From Purshia tridentata (lineage: Eukaryota > Streptophyta > Magnoliopsida > Rosales > Rosaceae), in contig QANT01004004.1 in NCBI GenBank assembly GCA_003254885.1, positions 1 to 43,871 of the forward strand: a stretch of 43,871 bases of DNA, written 5' to 3'. The translations under genes and the position numbers were made by a program. Of the stretch, positions 20,778 to 31,148 are shown in pieces. How positions within the stretch are numbered: position 1 is the first letter of the stretch; each line of letters opens with the position of its first letter. A model generated the notes under the pieces. The model searched no databases and was not told where the DNA came from. It saw nothing but the letters and a program-made list of their open reading frames with translations.

Positions 20778-22712
20778 ATGGATAGGGACAGAATTGCGGG
20801 TTCTTGCAACTCTCCTCCTTTCTTTGATGGCAACAACTATGCTGTCTGGAAGGAGAAATTTAAAATCTTCCTTGATGCATATGATGAATTTGCTTATGAA
20901 TTTCTTACTGTTGAGTGGTCTCATCATACCCAAATCATAGATGAAGTAGAATTACTTAAGCCTAGGTCTGAGTGGACAGCGGCTGAGGCAACTGCCTCTA
21001 GCTCTAACAGGAAGGCTAGGAATGCCATTGTCACGGCATTGTCTACTACACAATTTGCCCATGTTCAACACTGTGTCACAGCTAGACATGCTTGGAATAA
21101 ACTTCGAGTAGTCCATGAGGGAGATGAACAAGTGAGGTCTCTTAGGCTACAAATGGTTCATGCAAAATTTGAGGAAATTAGAATGAAAGACACCGAGTCC
21201 TTTTCAGATTTTTATGGAAGATTAGAAGCTCTAACAAATGAAGCCATGTCCTTAGGAAAGCCTTTTGAGGAGTCCACCATTGTCCAAAAAGTACTTAGGT
21301 CACTACCCAAGGGATTCCAATCCAAAAAACATGCTATCCAAGAGGTTCAAAACTTGGATGAACTCAAAATTGGCAAATTGGTAGGAAAACTTAAGACTTT
21401 TGAGATGGAACTTGAAATGGATGAGAGGGATAGCAAGAAATATAAAGATATTGCCTTACAAAGTGTCAAGGAAGTGAGTGAAAATTTGAGTGAAAAATCA
21501 ACTATGTCCGATAATGAAGTTGCCCTTTTTGTGAAAAAATTTAGGAGAATCCTTAGGAATAAATGAAGAGAGGCTAGGACTAGTGGTAATAACTTCAGAG
21601 AACAAAAGTTCAAACCTCAAGGAGAAAGATCATTTGAGAGAAAACAAGAGGGGAAACCTAAGTTTAAGGAAGGTAGAAACTCCAAGAGAGATGTGAAGTG
21701 TTACACTTGTGGGGGAATAGGTCACATAGCGGCTGAATGTGCTAACAACAAAAGAAATTACACCAACAGCAAGAACAAAGCCATGAAGATTACTTGGAGT
21801 GATAGTGAAAGTGATCACTCACATGATTGTGAGTCTTCATCCGAGAGTGAGGGAGAGGAAGTTGCTTTTGTTGCATCAATCAAGGAGATTGATCAAGTTG
21901 AGAGTGAGTCTGACCTAGAATCTGTTCCAGATGATGAGTCATACTCTGCCCTGTGTGTGAAATATGACTTGCTCTTCACTGAAACTCTTAGCATAAAAGA
22001 AGAAAATTCAAGACTCAAAGAACTAAGATTGGAATTGAGTGAAAAAGTTGAACTCTTAGGAGGAGAACTAGAGAAATTTGGTGTTTTGAAGAGTAATTTT
22101 GAGAGTCAAGTTAAAGTACTCAAGGAGAGCAACATTTCTTATAAGAATTTGAGTGAGAAACTTCAACATGAAGTTAATATTGCTAATAAGAGTATAGTGG
22201 AACTTACCATTGGAGTAGAAAAGGTAGATAGAATGATTAGGCAAGGAAAGCTCTATGGGGACAAAACCGGGTTGGGTTTTGATATGGGTGGTCCTAATGT
22301 GACTCACACTAAAACCGCTTTTGTCAAGGGCAAATCTGAACATGGAGACAAGAAAGGTCTTAGTCTCACTGGCAGTGGTCTAAATGTTACTCATTCTAAG
22401 TCAACTTCTGCCCCAAATAGTGTCACTCTGAAAGTTGATCCTCCTCCTCTTAGAAAACCAAGGTTTATCCCTATTTGTCATCATTGCAATGTCAAAGGTC
22501 ACATTAGACCAAATTGTCACAAGCTCAAAAGAAAGAAAGCATCTAGAATGGAGAAAAATACTACACTCCAAGATCAAGTGAATCATCTACTTAAGGAGGT
22601 AAATAAAATTGCCTTACTTGTTGCTCCAAGCTCCAAGACAAAATCAAATGCACATCAAAAATGGGTTGGGAAGCAATCAACAAATTGTCTTGTTTCCTTA
22701 ACTTCATTTTGA
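20778..22712 (+). pseudogene. Sirevirus gag
   Basis: ATG at 20778 (MDRDRIAGS). Residues about 15-50 hold the FFDGNNYAVWKEKF motif of Copia gag N termini, and residues about 80-230 the UBN2-like gag core. An in-frame TGA at 21564-21566 splits it after 262 codons. The same frame continues through a basic segment to zinc knuckle 1, CYTCGGIGHIAAEC (about 21699-21740), an acidic and coiled-coil-like stretch (about 21800-22230), and zinc knuckle 2, CHHCNVKGHIRPNC (about 22475-22516). It ends at TGA 22710-22712. The gag would form the RNA-packaging particle. Only one stop separates it from a full-length reading, and no frame change separates it from pol. Confidence 0.92.
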
Positions 22713-24218
22713 GCCACTAAAAGGAATGTTTAGTACCTAGATAGTGAGTGTTCCAAACATATGACGGGAGATAAGGAAGTCTTTACTTCACTAGCTCCCT
22801 ATGATGGTGGAAGTGTAACTTTTGGAGGTGGTGAGAAGTCTTTTGTGAGTGGTAAGGGTGCTGTCCACTTACCCAGTATACCCAAAGTAACAAATGTAAG
22901 ATTTACAGAGGGTTTGAATTCCAACCTACTTAGCATAAGTCAATTATGTGATGAGTGGGGAGGTGAAGTATGCATGTCAAACAGTGGATGTAGAATAATT
23001 GATGCTAAGGGAAATGAAATCTTGTATGCTCCAAGGTCAAGAGACGATTGCTACATAATTGATTGCAATGTTATCAAACTTGATAATAATTGCAATAGAG
23101 CCATAGATGAAACAAGCACTCTTTGGCACCAAAGACTTGGACACATTAATGTTCATGACCTTTACAAGCTATCTAAGTATGAGGTAGTTAAAGGCCTTCC
23201 AAAAATAAGAAAACCCAATACTTTTGTTTGTGGTCCATGTCAATTGGGCTAACAAACCAAAGAACCTCGCAAAAGGGTTAAAGACATAGGGACCTCTAGG
23301 ACACTTGAGCTTGTGCACATTGATTTAGTTGGTCCAGTTCAAACTTTGTCAATTGGGGGAAATAAATATGTTTTGGTCATAGTGGATTATTTTTCTAGAT
23401 TTACTTGGGTATCAATTCTAAGAGAAAAGTCGGATACATTCCAACGCTTTGTTAAAATTGTCAAACAGCTGAAAAATAAGGGGTTGACGAGTCTGTCTGC
23501 TATTTCTAGGATCAGATCAGATCATGGAACTGAGTTTGAAAACTCCATATTTGATGAATTTTGCAGTCAGTTGGGAATTAGACATGAATTTTCAGCTCCA
23601 ATCACTCTTCAACAAAATGGCATTGTTGAAAGGAAAAATCGTGTTCTAATTGAGATGGCTAGGGTGATGCTAAATAGCAAAAATATTGCTAAGCATTTCT
23701 GGGCAGAAGCAGTCAACATGGCTTGTTATATCATAAATAGGCTCTATTTTAGATCGGGTACCCAAAAGACCCCATATGAGCTGTGGAAAGGAAAGAAACC
23801 TAAGATAAAGCACCTTAGAGTGTTTGGGAGTACATGTTATATCCTTAGGGATAGAGAACATTTGGGTAAATTTGATCCAAAGAGTGATGAAGGATTGTTC
23901 TTAGGATATTCATCAAATAGTAGAGCCTTTAGAGTGTTTAATTTGAGAACCAACTACATGATGGAATCCTTTAACGTGAGAATAGATGATCACAATGCTC
24001 TTCTTGAATTGGCTGAGGATGAGGATGAGCTGTTTTCAAAATTGAATGACAAAAAGGATGTTGTGAAAGGAAAAGGAACTAAGGTTGAAAGTGTTGAGTC
24101 TGCTGATGACACAGAAAGTGTTGTATCTGACAAGTCAGCAGCTGACAAAAATGACAAAATTCTGAGAGATAAATCTGACAAGCCAAGATGGGTTAGATGT
24201 AACCATAAGGATATATAG
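22713..24218 (+). pseudogene. Sirevirus protease and integrase
   Basis: In the same frame as gag. After a TAG at 22732-22734 comes YLDSECSKHMTGDK: the protease DSG is DSE. The integrase zinc-binding domain has LWHQRLGH (about 23122) and C-G-P-C (about 23231), interrupted by TAA at 23250-23252. The catalytic core follows: HIDLVGP (Asp, about 23321), RSDHGTEF (Asp, about 23520) and QQNGIVERKNR (Glu, about 23629). The triad is intact. The C-terminal part includes YELWKGKKPKIKHLRVFG and FLGYSSNSRAFRVFN, then a Ser/Asp-rich linker to TAG 24216-24218. A frame change between about 24190 and 24232 leads into RT. Confidence 0.92.
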
Positions 24219-24231
24219 CAAGATTCTAGAG

Positions 24232-25080
24232 TCTCTTGATCAGCCAGTTAGAACTAGGCAGCAAATGGCAAGTGAGATTTCTCATGTGTGTTATATGTCT
24301 GTGATAGAACCAAAGAAAATCAAGGAAGCTCTAAACCATGAGGAATGGGTTAGTGCAATGCATGAGGAGTTGAATCAATTTGAAAGAAATCAAGTGTGGA
24401 CTCTTGTATAAAGACAAACCAAAACAAATGTCATAGGAACCAAGTGGATTTTTAAGAATAAGTTTGATGAGTGTGGAAATGTAATTAGGAACAAAGCTAG
24501 AATTGTTGCTCAAGGGTATTCACAATTAAAGGGTGTAGATTTTGATGAAACCTTTGCTCTCGTAGCTAGGTTAGAGTCGGTTAGGTTGCTTTATGCCATT
24601 GCTTGTCACTTAAAGTTCAAATTTTATCAAATCTATGTCAAAACAGCCTTTTTGAATGGTTATTTAAATGAAGAGATATTTGTAAAGCAACTAAAGGGAT
24701 TTGAGGACCCTCATATGCCCAATGGTGTCTATAAATTGAGAAAAGCACTCTATGGACTCAAGCAAGCTCCTAGAGCTTGGTATGAGAGACTCACCTCTCA
24801 TTTGTTGTCCAAAGGGTATCAAAGGGGTTCTGTTGACAAGACCCTCTTTGTGAGAAAATTCAAAAATGATGTTTTAATTGCTCAAGTGTATGTGGATGAC
24901 ATTGTCTTTGGATCCACTTCCGAGATTCATGTTAATAATTTCATTGAAATCATGTCTAGTGAATTTGAGATGAGCTTAGTGGGTGAAATGAATTTTTTCT
25001 TGGGTTTGCAAGTTAAACAAGAGACAAGTGGGATCTTTATCTCACAAACCAAGTATGTGTTGAAACCTTGTTAAAAAATT
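24232..25080 (+). pseudogene. Sirevirus reverse transcriptase
   Basis: Frame opens with SLDQPVRTRQQMA and has a stop near 24408. It then continues through GTKWIFKNKFDECG, ARIVAQGYSQ and the first palm motif, which reads YVKTAFLNGYL where the family has DVK: the first catalytic Asp is a Tyr (GAT to TAT, one base, near 24635). YGLKQAPRAWYERL and the YVDD active site (about 24889) are intact. A TAA at 25072-25074, caused by a frame change, ends the segment. Even without the stops this copy should be catalytically dead. Confidence 0.9.
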
Positions 25081-25833
25081 TGGCTTAAAATCCTCAAAAG
25101 TAGCTATTACCCCAATGAGCAAAAGTGTCAAACTTCACAGAGACTCATGTGGTGAGAGTGTGGATCATACTCTTTATAGAAGCATGATTGGTAGCCTCCT
25201 TTACCTCACGGCCAGTAGGCCAGACATCTCATTTGCTGTAGATGTATGCGCTAGGTTTCAAAGTGACCCCAAAAATTCTCATTTGTTTGCCATTAAGAGG
25301 ATTATCAAGTATGTGAATGGTACTCTAGATTATGGACTGTGGTACACTCGGGACACTAATTATAAACTTGTTGGCTTTAGTGACTCAGATTGGCTGGGTG
25401 CAGCGATGACTTAAAAAGCACATCAGGTGGGGCTTTTTATGTCGGAAACAACTTGGTTTCATGGCATAGCAAGAAACAGAACTCTGTCTCTTTGTCAACT
25501 GCAGAGGCAGAATATATTGCATTAGGTAGTTGTTGCACTCAATTGATATGGATGAAACAAATGTTGGTATATTATGGCATTATTGAGGAATTTTTTCTCA
25601 TATATTGTAATAACATGAGTGCAATTGACATTTCCAAAAACCCGGTCCAACATTCAAGAACCAAGCATATAGACATAAGGCATCATTTTGTTAGGGATCT
25701 TGTTGAGGGTGGCTCACTCATCTTACATTTTGTTCCCTCTGAGAAACAATTGGCTGATATTTTTATCAAAGCTTTGGAACCTCCAAAGTATATTGGTTTG
25801 AGGAAATCTATTGGAATTTGTGCCACTAGTTGA
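25081..25833 (+). pseudogene. Sirevirus RT end and RNase H
   Basis: The frame from about 25085 to 25414 carries YRSMIGSLLYLTASRPDISFAV and ends in FSDSDWLGAAMT. The next frame (from about 25395) resumes CSDDLKSTSGGAFYV, so one frameshift lies within the RNase H start. SLSTAEAEYIAL (Glu) is intact, but the CDN motif reads YCNNMSAI, replacing a catalytic Asp by Asn. TKHIDIRHHF and QLADIFIKAL mark the C terminus; the frame stops at TGA 25831-25833. Confidence 0.9.
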
Positions 25834-26970
25834 CTCTCCTTTAATATCTTATTGCTTCCTAGTCATCTCCTTTCAAAATTGGGCTACTTATTGCATTTTC
25901 ATTGCTTATTTTCTTAGTTTTTGTCACTTGAAATTGATGTCTAACTGATTTTCAGCATAATTGTGACCTTGATTTTGAGCATAATCCCTACTCTTGACAT
26001 GTGTTTGCCTAGACTATTCCTTTATTTGATTAATCATGCCAAAGTAAAGATGTTTGATTTAATAATGATTAAAGAGAAATTCTTCTATTATTTTCATAAA
26101 GTTTCATGTGATCATTTCTTTTCAAACTCTTTCTCATTTGAACAAAACAACAAATTGTTCAAGAAGTATGACCAAAGAAGTCACCGCCCTAGGGGGTGAT
26201 AAGGTGTTTTTGATGCACTAGGGTAAAGAGTCACAAAATGAGACTACTAAGATAAGGCATGGAATTCAATAGATGCTAAAATTTAGATTTTTCAAGATTA
26301 AAAAAAAAAAAAAAACAACAAAAAATTTTTTGTCTTGTCATGGGTTGTTTTTGTTTGGAAGTCTTTGCTTGGTTTCTTATCAAAATAAGAGTTTTATTTT
26401 CTTTCGTCCTTAAGCATTGTTCAATTATTCAATCTTTTATTTCTCATGATTTCTTATTAAAGGACATTCTAGCTTATCATGTTGGCTTCTCCCTTTCCCA
26501 AATATGCTCAATCATGGTAACAATTTTGATGCTCTTGCATTTTATTTAAGTGACATTCACTGTTTAAAAAAAAAAAAAAAATCTGATCTTCATTTAGCCC
26601 TTGTTCTTTTGTTGGAAGCATTATATATAGAGAGTTGGCTCTTCTTTTCCATCTTTTCAGCTTATTTTTTTGGGGCCTTAGATTTTTTTGAGATGGTCTT
26701 ATGTTCCATTGTGTTTTGGCTTGATTTTTTTTTTCGCTCCCAAGTGTACCTTGAGCTGCTCTTAACTTGGGCCCATTTAAAAAAAAAAAGTTTTGGCCCA
26801 TTCTTTTAGGCCTGTAGTCTCTTCTTCTTGGTACCTTTTTTTTTTTTTTTTTTTTTTNTTTTTTTTTTTTTTTTCTGTAGGTCTCACTTCCCAGTTCTTC
26901 TTTGCGCCGCACACTACTCTCTTTCTCTCTCTCTCTCTATCTCCTTGCTCCTTCACCGAGACCCGCCTCC
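25834..26970 (+). other. Sirevirus spacer between pol and the envelope-like ORF
   Basis: About 1.1 kb with no supported coding sequence. It contains A runs at 26300-26315 and 26565-26579 and a T run at 26836-26874 that includes an undetermined base at 26858. A CT-rich stretch (26915-26945) precedes the next ORF. The small frames here are low-complexity. The distance argues against pol-env readthrough of the kind described for soybean SIRE1. Confidence 0.7.
26836..26874. repeat. Poly-T tract with one undetermined base
   Basis: 38 T residues and an N at 26858. The true length is uncertain and the N probably marks a sequencing or assembly limit. Confidence 0.95.
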
Positions 26971-28227
26971 ATGGCGTCTTCCAGCATAGTTCCGTGCCAA
27001 AGCCAACGCTCCAAGTCCACCAAGGAGGACTGCGAAGCCTCCGATTTCATTGATGGCGTGAATCGGTTTCCGCACAAGTGGGCCAATAGATTTTTCCGGC
27101 AAGTGTGTCGCCGGATAGTGGTGACCGAATAGCATTATTGCCTTGAGGAGTTCTCTCTCCGTCTCTTCAGTGAGTTGTACCCTCTCTTCCGTCATTACCA
27201 ATTGTCCTCACTTAATGACCTTCCAAAATCTGTCCAGAATTATAATCTCACCATAGTGCAAGAATTTTATGCTAATTTCTCCACTAAAATTGCTAGAAAT
27301 AGCTTCTATGTCTTTGAGAGAAATTTTGATGTGTTTTTTCATCCAAGTGAAATTTGTCATGTTCTTGGTCTTGCCCATTGCACTCGGGCTGATTATAATT
27401 ATTATCTTGAGGTCTCTTCACGGTACTCTGCGCGTGATTTTCAAGTTGAGGCTTATGTGGATCCTTCCGTCCCCTTGAAGGATGGGTCTTTGGTTGAGAA
27501 ATCTGAATTAAAACCCTTTCATTGGTGTCTGTGGGATTTTGTTCACCATAATCTCATTCCCATGTCCCATAATTCTCACCCATCCGAGGACCAGATTTGA
27601 CTAATGATGAGCCTTCTTCGCAGAGATCCCATTCCCTTTGGTTTCATCATTTTCGATTCCATAAGTGCCAAGACTTTTGGTCATGGCCGTGCTCATAAGG
27701 GAACCTTTATTTTTCCTCTGCTCATTCATCTAATTTGTGCGAGCCATGGTATCAAGACCGTACCTTCCCTAGATGTCATTGCTCAGCCCATGGCAGATTA
27801 TGATGCCATTACTATTCAAGTCAGTGAAACCTTTGCTCGGAAACAACGCCTTGGGACTGCTCCTTCCTTGGAAGAGAGTAATGCTGCTCTTCAAGCTCAA
27901 GTGGAGAATGAAGCCACTCTTATTGCCAACCTCATGTCTCAACTGAAGGAAGCGACTGCCCAGGCTGCTGCCACTGCTGATCAGCCTCACTTTGATGGCT
28001 TAAAAACTAAGCAAGGTGACCCCTACTCTGCTGGTGAGTCCGATTCGGATGAACCTGTCCTTGCTCCTGCTGCGGACGTACCAGATCCCACTACTGTTGT
28101 TTCTGTCCTTGCTTGTCCCGCTGTTGAAGAGCGTGCTGCTCCCTTTTCGGACGATTGTTATGATGACTTTGAAGCCTGCATGCAGACTCAATATCAAGCT
28201 GTTGAACGTGCTTGTGGTGATGACTAG
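26971..28227 (+). pseudogene. Sirevirus third ORF, envelope-like protein
   Basis: ATG at 26971 (MASSSIVPCQSQRSK), 418 codons to TAG 28225-28227, with in-frame stops at TAG 27130-27132 and TGA 27598-27600. The central part (FERNFDVFFHPSEICHVLGL, FVHHNLIPMSHNS, PLLIHLICASHG) resembles the third-ORF/putative plant transposon protein family found downstream of pol in Sireviruses and some Gypsy elements. Residues about 290-330 (SLEESNAALQAQVENEATL) form a probable coiled coil, followed by an acidic, Ala/Pro-rich tail. I see no clear signal peptide or transmembrane segment, so 'envelope-like' rests on position and family resemblance only. Whether it ever acted in membranes is unknown. Confidence 0.78.
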
Positions 28228-28382
28228 ATTTAGGGGGAGTTTTTGTCTTAGGCAGCTCTAGGATTTAGGGGGAGTTTTTGTCTTAGGCAGCTCTAGGATT
28301 TAGGGGGAGGTTTTGTCTTAGGCAGCTCTAGGATTTAGGGGGAGGTTTTGTCTTAGGCAGCTCTAGGATTTAGGGGGAGTTT
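28227..28382 (+). repeat. 35-bp tandem array of polypurine-tract-like units
   Basis: Four full units and a partial fifth, beginning at 28227, 28262, 28297, 28332 and 28367. Each starts GATTTAGGGGGAG and ends GGCAGCTCTAG. The AGGGGGAG core recurs once more at about 28422 and in the final tract at 28748-28756. Multiple polypurine tracts upstream of the 3' LTR are known in Sireviruses. Confidence 0.9.
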
Positions 28383-28747
28383 GTTTTGTTTAAGGGCTCA
28401 AGTTATTCAAAATTTTTGTATAGGGGGAGTTTACTTTTTGGATGTTGAATTTTGTTTCATGTTCTTCCCCTCATGTGTTTGATTTTAACTTGTGCCCCTT
28501 GCTTGTATCTTTACAATACTGCCCTTTCTTTATTGCATCTCTTGCTTATTGCTCATTCGGCCTTTTACTTCTTACTTGTTTCCTTTTGTCTTTCCATGAC
28601 AAAAAGGGGAAGAAATTTGGATATCTTGTGTTGTTGTTGTATTCTTCCTTGCAGGTGGCTGTATCTCTCTAACTGTGGGTAGATTGAGACTTTGTGTGTT
28701 GAGTGGTATGTGAGGTTATTGGGTTGGTGTTTTGTCAAGGAAAGCCA
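28383..28747 (+). other. Sirevirus 3' untranslated region
   Basis: T-rich non-coding sequence between the tract array and the 3' LTR. The two overlapping 76-codon frames at 28442-28682 are hydrophobic because of T richness and are not called. Confidence 0.6.
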
Positions 28748-28757
28748 AAGGGGGAGT
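28748..28757 (+). other. Sirevirus terminal polypurine tract
   Basis: AAAGGGGGAG then T, immediately before the 3' LTR start TGTTAG. This is the functional position for priming plus-strand synthesis. Confidence 0.85.
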
Positions 28758-30905
28758 TGTTAGTTTCAATATTTGTATTGGCAATTTCCTTGACAAAACA
28801 GCTTGTAATCATTTTAGATTTGAATCTCACACAAGCTCTAGACTAAGTTAGGAACATTTGAGTGTGCAATGAAGACTACACAGCTAGTCCTACATCTCTC
28901 ATGCCTACGGTAATACCCATACCATGCATTTCACGCAACATCACTTTTTTACAGAGTAGTGCATGTTTTGACTAGTCTATGACATATCATACACTACACT
29001 TTTCTGGCACGGGAACTGCACATACTATCTTGTGAATATTAAGTGATCCCACGTGAGAGTCTTTTATGTGGGTCACTCTCCTAAATGGGTATTTGCAAGT
29101 GTTTAATTTTCAAACTTCTTATGATTGGGCTTTTACTCTCTTCATTTATTCCCCAGCCCACATCAGTTTTTAATGGGTTTTCATTTTGCACTATTCATCA
29201 TCTTCCTCAAATCTTTTTTCTGAAAATGGAAACTTTCCCAAAACAACTCAGCCCCTTTCCCACATGAATCTTTAGATTCCCTTTGGCATATTCGGCTATG
29301 AGCTGTCCTGAAAGTTTGTTAGGACTTGAGCCTATTATTGGCTGCCATGTGGAACAGTGTGGATGTTCGTATGTGGCTGCTACTATAGGGTACGGGCAGC
29401 CCTTCATTCTCTTTGTCTTTCACATTTTTGAAATGTTTTGAGCAGCTGTTGAGCTGAGTGTTTTGAGAGATCAAATGGGTATTTTATTTATCAAGAGTTG
29501 AAATTTTTTCTTTAAAAATTTTCTTGTGTTCATCTCTTTTGTTTTGTCTAAAAACTAAATGGGTTTTGTGTATGGGTTTCAGATTGTTTTAAAAGCATAA
29601 ACACATCACTCTAGTTTTTAGATTTGGGTTTATATTGGCTTCTTCAAATCTTGTTTGGTTGAAGGAGTTGATCTTGCTAACCCAAAATATTGTAGGGGTG
29701 GGCGCTGGGCGAGGTGGGTCGGGTGGGAGCTCAACCCGCCACCACCCACATAGTCAATGGGCGGGGCGGTTGCAAGTTAATCGGGGAACGAGTTAGAGCG
29801 GGTTGGTAGCGGGTGAGCCGTTTAGGAATAGTGGAAATTAAAGAGGGTGAGGGTGAGTTTATATGCATGCCAACCTCCCAAAATTGAAGCAAATTATTTA
29901 TGTATATGCTTAGGATAATGTTAATGACCCCCATTTCATCCATAAAGAATGACTTATCTTCTCTCCAAAGTATAGAAATAATATTTCTTAAAGAATATAA
30001 GTAAGGAAAGTGATGAATAAAGTAATTATGTAAATATATAATAATTTTACTAGCTCTTGACTCTTATAAAATACATCCATCATATTTCCTATATTGCATA
30101 ATCGGTTAAACGGGTGGTGATGGGCGGTGAAGGAGGAAACCCAAATCCGAGCCGTCGACTATTGGGTGGATCGGGTGAAGACTAAACGGGTGGCGGTTCG
30201 GGCGGTAAATGGTGGTGGGCGGGTTGATGCCCACCCCTAAAATATTGCATATCACTTTCATATCTTGAAGATCCACAAGCAAGCTTCAAATGGGGTGCTA
30301 CGTGTTGATGAGATAGAGGATTGAGCTGCTAGCAACGTAAATGACTCTTGGCTGCTTGGTTGGTGGTTGCACAAAGTGGGTATGCTAGTTGCTACTTAGC
30401 TTTAGAGTAGGTAAATGAGATTGTGTGCTGATATAGACTTTGTATTGAACCTGAACATATTGGATTGCCCGGTCAGCGGATAAGACCCCTAGTTTTTAAC
30501 CCTTTGAAGTTTTTCTGGGTGAACAACTTATATGTCTCCTCTTTGTGATTGCTGAGTTTATTTGGGTCTTATATAACTTGTGTTTATTTCCTTGGTATAT
30601 GGCATCGCACTTTAACTTATGGTTAATTATATTGCATCTGATGAACTGAATATAATCTAGCATCTTACATCTCACTTTAGTTGTGGCTAGCACTGGGATG
30701 CCTACTTTGATGGATCCTTGAGTGCCTAGGTTGTCACTCCTCACATAAATACTTGAATTGCTAGTTGGTTGTGTTTCTCGAGTTGTGCTTCTATTGTGCA
30801 GACATAAGTGTGTTTGATTGGTTCAGTCTTGTCAAATAGTTTTAAAATTGGGTCCGATCAGTGATCGTAGTTTTAGGGTGTTAAAACACTTTATACCAAA
30901 CTTCA
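28758..30905 (+). mobile_element. Sirevirus 3' LTR with hAT insertion
   Basis: 2148 bp in total, about 1593 bp without the hAT element and its duplicated target site. It aligns with the 5' LTR end to end with scattered substitutions and is followed by target duplication TAACT at 30906-30910. Confidence 0.92.
29693..30239. mobile_element. Non-autonomous hAT transposon (MITE-like), 547 bp
   Basis: Starts TAGGGGTGGGC and ends GCCCACCCCTA, an 11-bp terminal inverted repeat, flanked by the 8-bp direct repeat AAATATTG (29685-29692, 30240-30247). The 8-bp duplication and the terminal sequence mark the hAT superfamily. The other Sirevirus LTR has the empty site near 20027. Both ends have G-rich GGGCGG/GGTGGCGG words, while the centre is AT-rich. 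It has no transposase ORF. Confidence 0.93.
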
Positions 30906-31148
30906 TAACTAGTAGGCAAAAAAAAATTTAAGTTAGGGGGAAAGATTCAATCACTTAATGAAACTAAAGATATTAGTTCATATTTTATATCAATTTTTAG
31001 GATTTTGTTGGTTTATGAGTAAAAGTTAAGATATCAATTTTAGAAACGGCTGATATTGCATATTGTTTAGATATCATCAAGAAAATCAACTGATATTTAA
31101 ATTTCTACAATATCAGTTTTGTTAAACATTGATAACAAAGTATTATTG
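30906..31148 (+). mobile_element. CACTA copy 2, 3' tail, truncated
   Basis: From AGTAGGCAAAAAA onward this matches 6078-6330 of the first CACTA element, including the subterminal ATATCAGT words and ATTGATAACAAAGTA. It begins with the Sirevirus target duplication (30906-30910). The terminal inverted repeat is missing because the Gypsy LTR at 31149 begins about 25 bp before it. TATTG (31144-31148) is the probable left target duplication of that LTR; the same word sits near the end of copy 1 at 6336-6340. Confidence 0.85.

Larger units (their letters stand above)
19096..30905 (+). mobile_element. Sirevirus-type (SIRE/Maximus) Copia retrotransposon
   Basis: LTRs at 19096-20705 and 28758-30905, gag with two zinc knuckles, Copia-order pol, a long spacer, an envelope-like ORF and a series of polypurine tracts: the architecture of the Sirevirus genus. 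Target duplication TAGCT (19091-19095) and TAACT (30906-30910) differ by one base, and the uninterrupted CACTA copy reads TAGCTAGTAGG at this site (6072-6082), confirming the insertion. Gag and integrase share one frame. Internal stops, frameshifts and altered catalytic residues make it non-autonomous now. The LTRs differ by roughly 4% by eye, excluding the hAT insertion. Confidence 0.94.

Noticed and set aside
25963..26809. Spacer ORFs (25963-26199, 26340-26549, 26504-26809) as additional Sirevirus proteins
   Set aside because: They are short, T-rich hydrophobic frames between pol and the third ORF, with no conserved motif.
26508..26912. 134-codon minus-strand ORF of Lys-rich sequence
   Set aside because: It is the reverse of poly-T runs and includes the undetermined base.
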